From NCBI GenBank assembly GCA_937995745.1, contig CALKIU010000170.1, forward strand, positions 1-17,842: a stretch of DNA of 17,842 bases, given 5' to 3'. This document shows, in pieces, positions 15,800 to 17,842 of this stretch (position 1 is the stretch's first letter; each line of letters starts with the position of its first letter). This stretch comes from an uncultured Bacillaceae bacterium. GTDB taxonomy: Bacteria; Bacillota; Bacilli; Bacillales; Cytobacillaceae. Both the position numbers and the translations under genes were made by a program. The notes below the pieces were generated by a model. It did not search any database, was not told where the DNA came from, and saw only the letters and a program-made list of their open reading frames with translations.

Positions 15800-17455
15800 T
15801 TATGCCAATTTGTAGGCTTTCATATCTTCTTCCACCGTTGAGATCGTGTTGAGTCCAAAGTTTTCCACCAATACTTTGGCAACTCCCGGTGAAAGGAAAG
15901 CAGGAAGAGTCGGGCCAAGTTTGATATTTTTTACTCCCAGATAGAGAAGCGCCAGGAGAACGATGACTGCCTTTTGTTCATACCAGGCAATGTTGTACTC
16001 AATCGGCAGTTCGTTGATATCGTTCAATTGGAAGATTTCTTTCAGTTTCAGAGCGATGACTGCCAAGGAGTAGGAGTCGTTGCATTGTCCGGCATCAAGA
16101 ACACGGGGAATGCCGTTGATGTCGCCGAGCCCCAATTTGTTGTAACGGTATTTTGCACAGCCGGCCGTTAAAATGACCGTGTCTTTCGGCAAGGCTTTGG
16201 CAAAGTCCGTATAGTAAGAACGGGATTTCATGCGGCCGTCGCAGCCCGCCATGACAAAGAAGCGTTTGATGGCGCCGGATTTGACGGCATCGACAATTTT
16301 GTCGGCCAATTGCACCATTTGATTATGGGCAAAACCGCCGATAATGGTTCCTTCTTCGATCGGCGTCGGCGCCGGCAATCTTTTTGCATGCTCGATAATT
16401 TCAGAGAAGTCCTTTTTACCGCCGTCTTTACGATCGGGAATGTGTTTGAATCCGGGATATCCGGTTGAACCGGTGGTGTACACGCGGTCAGCATAGCTTG
16501 CTTTCGGCGGAACGATGCAGTTGGTGGTGAATAAAATCGGACCGTTAAAGCTTTCAAATTCTTCTCTTTGTTTCCACCAAGCGTTGCCGTAGTTTCCGAC
16601 GAAATGATCATATTTTTTGAACGCCGGATAATAGTTGGCCGGAAGCATTTCAGAGTGTGTATAAACGTCGACTCCCGTACCTTTCGTTTGTTCAAGAAGT
16701 TCTTCGAAGTCTTTCAAATCGTGGCCGCTGACAAGAATGGCGGGATTGTTGCGGACGCCGATGTTGACTTTCGTGATTTCCGGATTGCCGTATGTGGATG
16801 TATTGGCTTTGTCAAGCAGAGCCATGACATCCACGCCATGTTTTCCTGTTTCCATAACAAGATTGGTCAGATCATCGGCTGTCAAGGAATCATCTTCTGT
16901 AGCAATGAGTGCTTTTTCAATGAAATCAAAAATATTTTCGTCTTCGTAGCCCAAATTTTGCGCATGCTCCGCGTAAGCTGCCATTCCCTTTAATCCGAAA
17001 AGGACGAGGGAACGCAAGCTGCGAATGTCTTCGTTTTCTGTGGCGAGAATGCCGACTTGTTTTTCTTCGGATTTTCTCACAAATTCGCTCCGCGGCGCAG
17101 TCCATGTTGCATAATCGGGATATGCCCGGTCTTCGAGAGCGCCTTTTTCAATTAATCTTTGTTTGATGGTTTCCCGCTCTTGGAGAGCTTTTTCAATACG
17201 ATCCGAAATCGCCTCTCCATCAAAATTTGCGTTCGTAATGGTTGAGAAAAGGCCGTCAATAATGAGGCGGTTTGTTTTCGGATCATTTATTCCCGCTTTG
17301 CGTGCTTGTTGGTTGTATAAGGAAACACCTTTTAATGTATAAATCAATAAATCTTGCAGATTGGCAACTTCACTTGTTTTTCCGCATACGCCGGCCATCT
17401 TGTCGCAGCCGATGCCGTTCAGCGCTTCCTGACATTGGTGACAAAACATACTCAT
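15800..17455 (-). CDS. hcp: Hybrid cluster protein (hydroxylamine reductase/protein S-nitrosylase family)
   Basis: Hcp carries an Fe-S cluster and the unusual hybrid 4Fe-2O-2S cluster. It reduces hydroxylamine in vitro, and its role in cells is tied to nitric oxide detoxification and protein S-nitrosylation. The 551-residue product has the N-terminal cluster cysteines C5, C8, C17 and C24, and every hybrid-cluster ligand: H245, E269, C313, C405, C433, C458 and E493. These match the Desulfovibrio vulgaris ligands (H244, E268, C312, C406, C434, C459, E494) almost number for number. The short N terminus, without the extra insertion of the class II enzymes, fits the class I/III type. The start at 17455 has AAGGAGGAG upstream on the minus strand. 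No NADH reductase partner (hcr) is present in the window. An FNR-type site upstream suggests anaerobic induction. Confidence 0.97.
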   Translation of the reverse strand: MSMFCHQCQEALNGIGCDKMAGVCGKTSEVANLQDLLIYTLKGVSLYNQQARKAGINDPKTNRLIIDGLFSTITNANFDGEAISDRIEKALQERETIKQRLIEKGALEDRAYPDYATWTAPRSEFVRKSEEKQVGILATENEDIRSLRSLVLFGLKGMAAYAEHAQNLGYEDENIFDFIEKALIATEDDSLTADDLTNLVMETGKHGVDVMALLDKANTSTYGNPEITKVNIGVRNNPAILVSGHDLKDFEELLEQTKGTGVDVYTHSEMLPANYYPAFKKYDHFVGNYGNAWWKQREEFESFNGPILFTTNCIVPPKASYADRVYTTGSTGYPGFKHIPDRKDGGKKDFSEIIEHAKRLPAPTPIEEGTIIGGFAHNQMVQLADKIVDAVKSGAIKRFFVMAGCDGRMKSRSYYTDFAKALPKDTVILTAGCAKYRYNKLGLGDINGIPRVLDAGQCNDSYSLAVIALKLKEIFQLNDINELPIEYNIAWYEQKAVIVLLALLYLGVKNIKLGPTLPAFLSPGVAKVLVENFGLNTISTVEEDMKAYKLA

Positions 17456-17501
17456 GAAAAAAGCTCCTCCTTCAATCCGATATACTTTTTCATCAGAGTT
17501 T

Positions 17502-17544
17502 ATCTTATCGGTTTGGAAAGCCCGGAGTAGTGATGTAAATCACT
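17502..17544 (-). promoter_or_regulatory. hcp promoter with FNR/CRP-family binding site
   Basis: AGTGA-tgtaaa-TCACT (17529-17544) is a perfect inverted repeat of the FNR/CRP type. On the minus strand TAAGAT (plus-strand 17502-17507) is a likely -10 without a good -35, and its start site would fall near 17495. The palindrome centre (17536.5) is then about 41.5 bp upstream, the classical position for class II activation. Oxygen- or NO-responsive activation is inferred. Confidence 0.75.
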
Positions 17545-17660
17545 TAGTCGTCTTTGTCATTAAACTGTCAAAATTATGGATAGTTGAACCGGGCGGGAGG
17601 AGCCTCAATTGGCAAAATAGGCGCTTGATTCCGTGAAAATGATTTTTCATCCATGATTTT

Positions 17661-17715
17661 GGGACGAGGAGCACGGTTTTTAAAAACTGCCCGTGAATTC
17701 CGGGAAAATTGTCCC
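17661..17715. other. Nested inverted repeats in the region upstream of hcp
   Basis: GGGAC (17661-17665) pairs with GTCCC (17711-17715), CACGG (1772 to 76 of the 17600s block, i.e. 17672-17676) with CCGTG (17691-17695), and GTTTTTAAAAAC (17676-17687) is a perfect palindrome between them. No T run follows on either side that would make a standard terminator. It could be a folded RNA or protein-binding site. No gene is supported between hcp and the window end. Confidence 0.35.
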
Positions 17716-17727
17716 CCGCTCCTTCTT

Positions 17728-17842
17728 TATTGGCGAAATTTCAAATCGTTATTGGGGAAATAAAATTTATTGGCGAATTTCAAAATATATTGGCGAATTT
17801 CAAAATATATTGGCGAATTTCAAAATATATTGGCGAATTTCA
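17728..17842. repeat. Tandem array of a 20-bp unit, cut by the window end
   Basis: Unit starts are at 17728, 17750, 17768, 17788, 17808 and 17828 (intervals 22, 18, 20, 20 and 20 bp). The unit is tattggcgaatttcaaaata. The copies at 17788 and 17808 are identical and the two earliest copies are diverged. The copy at 17828 matches as far as the window end, so the true extent is unknown. Confidence 0.9.

Overview
The window looks like a chromosomal segment of a low-to-medium GC Gram-positive bacterium of the family Bacillaceae. The signs are near-perfect GGAGG ribosome binding sites, sigma-A type promoters, rho-independent terminators after most genes, a YvbJ/TcaA-like zinc-ribbon membrane protein, a PucR-type regulator and a Bacillus-like helicase-nuclease gene pair. 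A moderately thermophilic genus such as Caldibacillus would fit the style, but the genus is an inference.

Layout, left to right. Positions 1-472 are AT-rich and hold no gene. A membrane-anchored zinc-ribbon/YARHG protein (473-1522) is followed by its terminator and by kptA, an RNA 2'-phosphotransferase (1747-2289). Downstream of kptA is an array of a 10-bp core repeated every 21 bp (2353-2510). A 61-residue acidic Ala-rich protein on the minus strand (2653-2838) has its own perfect-palindrome terminator. A PucR/CdaR-type regulator (minus, 3251-4462) is divergent from an old-yellow-enzyme/FadH-type flavin, Fe-S and FAD oxidoreductase (plus, 4709-6655), so the oxidoreductase is probably its target. 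A 53-residue, very lysine-rich protein (6816-6977) follows as its own unit.

The centre is a two-gene operon (7674-13651). It encodes an AddB-like PD-(D/E)XK nuclease with an Fe-S cysteine set but no Walker A motif, translationally coupled through ATGA to an AddA/RecB-like UvrD helicase that carries its own PD-(D/E)XK nuclease domain. Both proteins are short for canonical AddB/AddA and differ at the N terminus, so this looks like a separate AddAB-like dual-nuclease helicase. A sigma-A promoter with a LexA-box-like inverted repeat in its spacer lies about 450 bp upstream of the first gene.

The right part holds a membrane-anchored arylsulfate sulfotransferase (14032-15693) behind a long leader with a terminator-like hairpin. 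Converging on it is hcp (minus, 15800-17455), the hybrid cluster protein, whose promoter has a palindromic FNR/CRP-family site centred at about -41.5. The window ends inside a second tandem array (20-bp unit, from 17728), and the first bases of the window resemble degenerate copies of the same unit.

The genes do not form one pathway. The best candidate for an under-described system is the AddAB-like operon. The two short-period arrays and the uncharacterised 61- and 53-residue proteins are the other unexplained elements.
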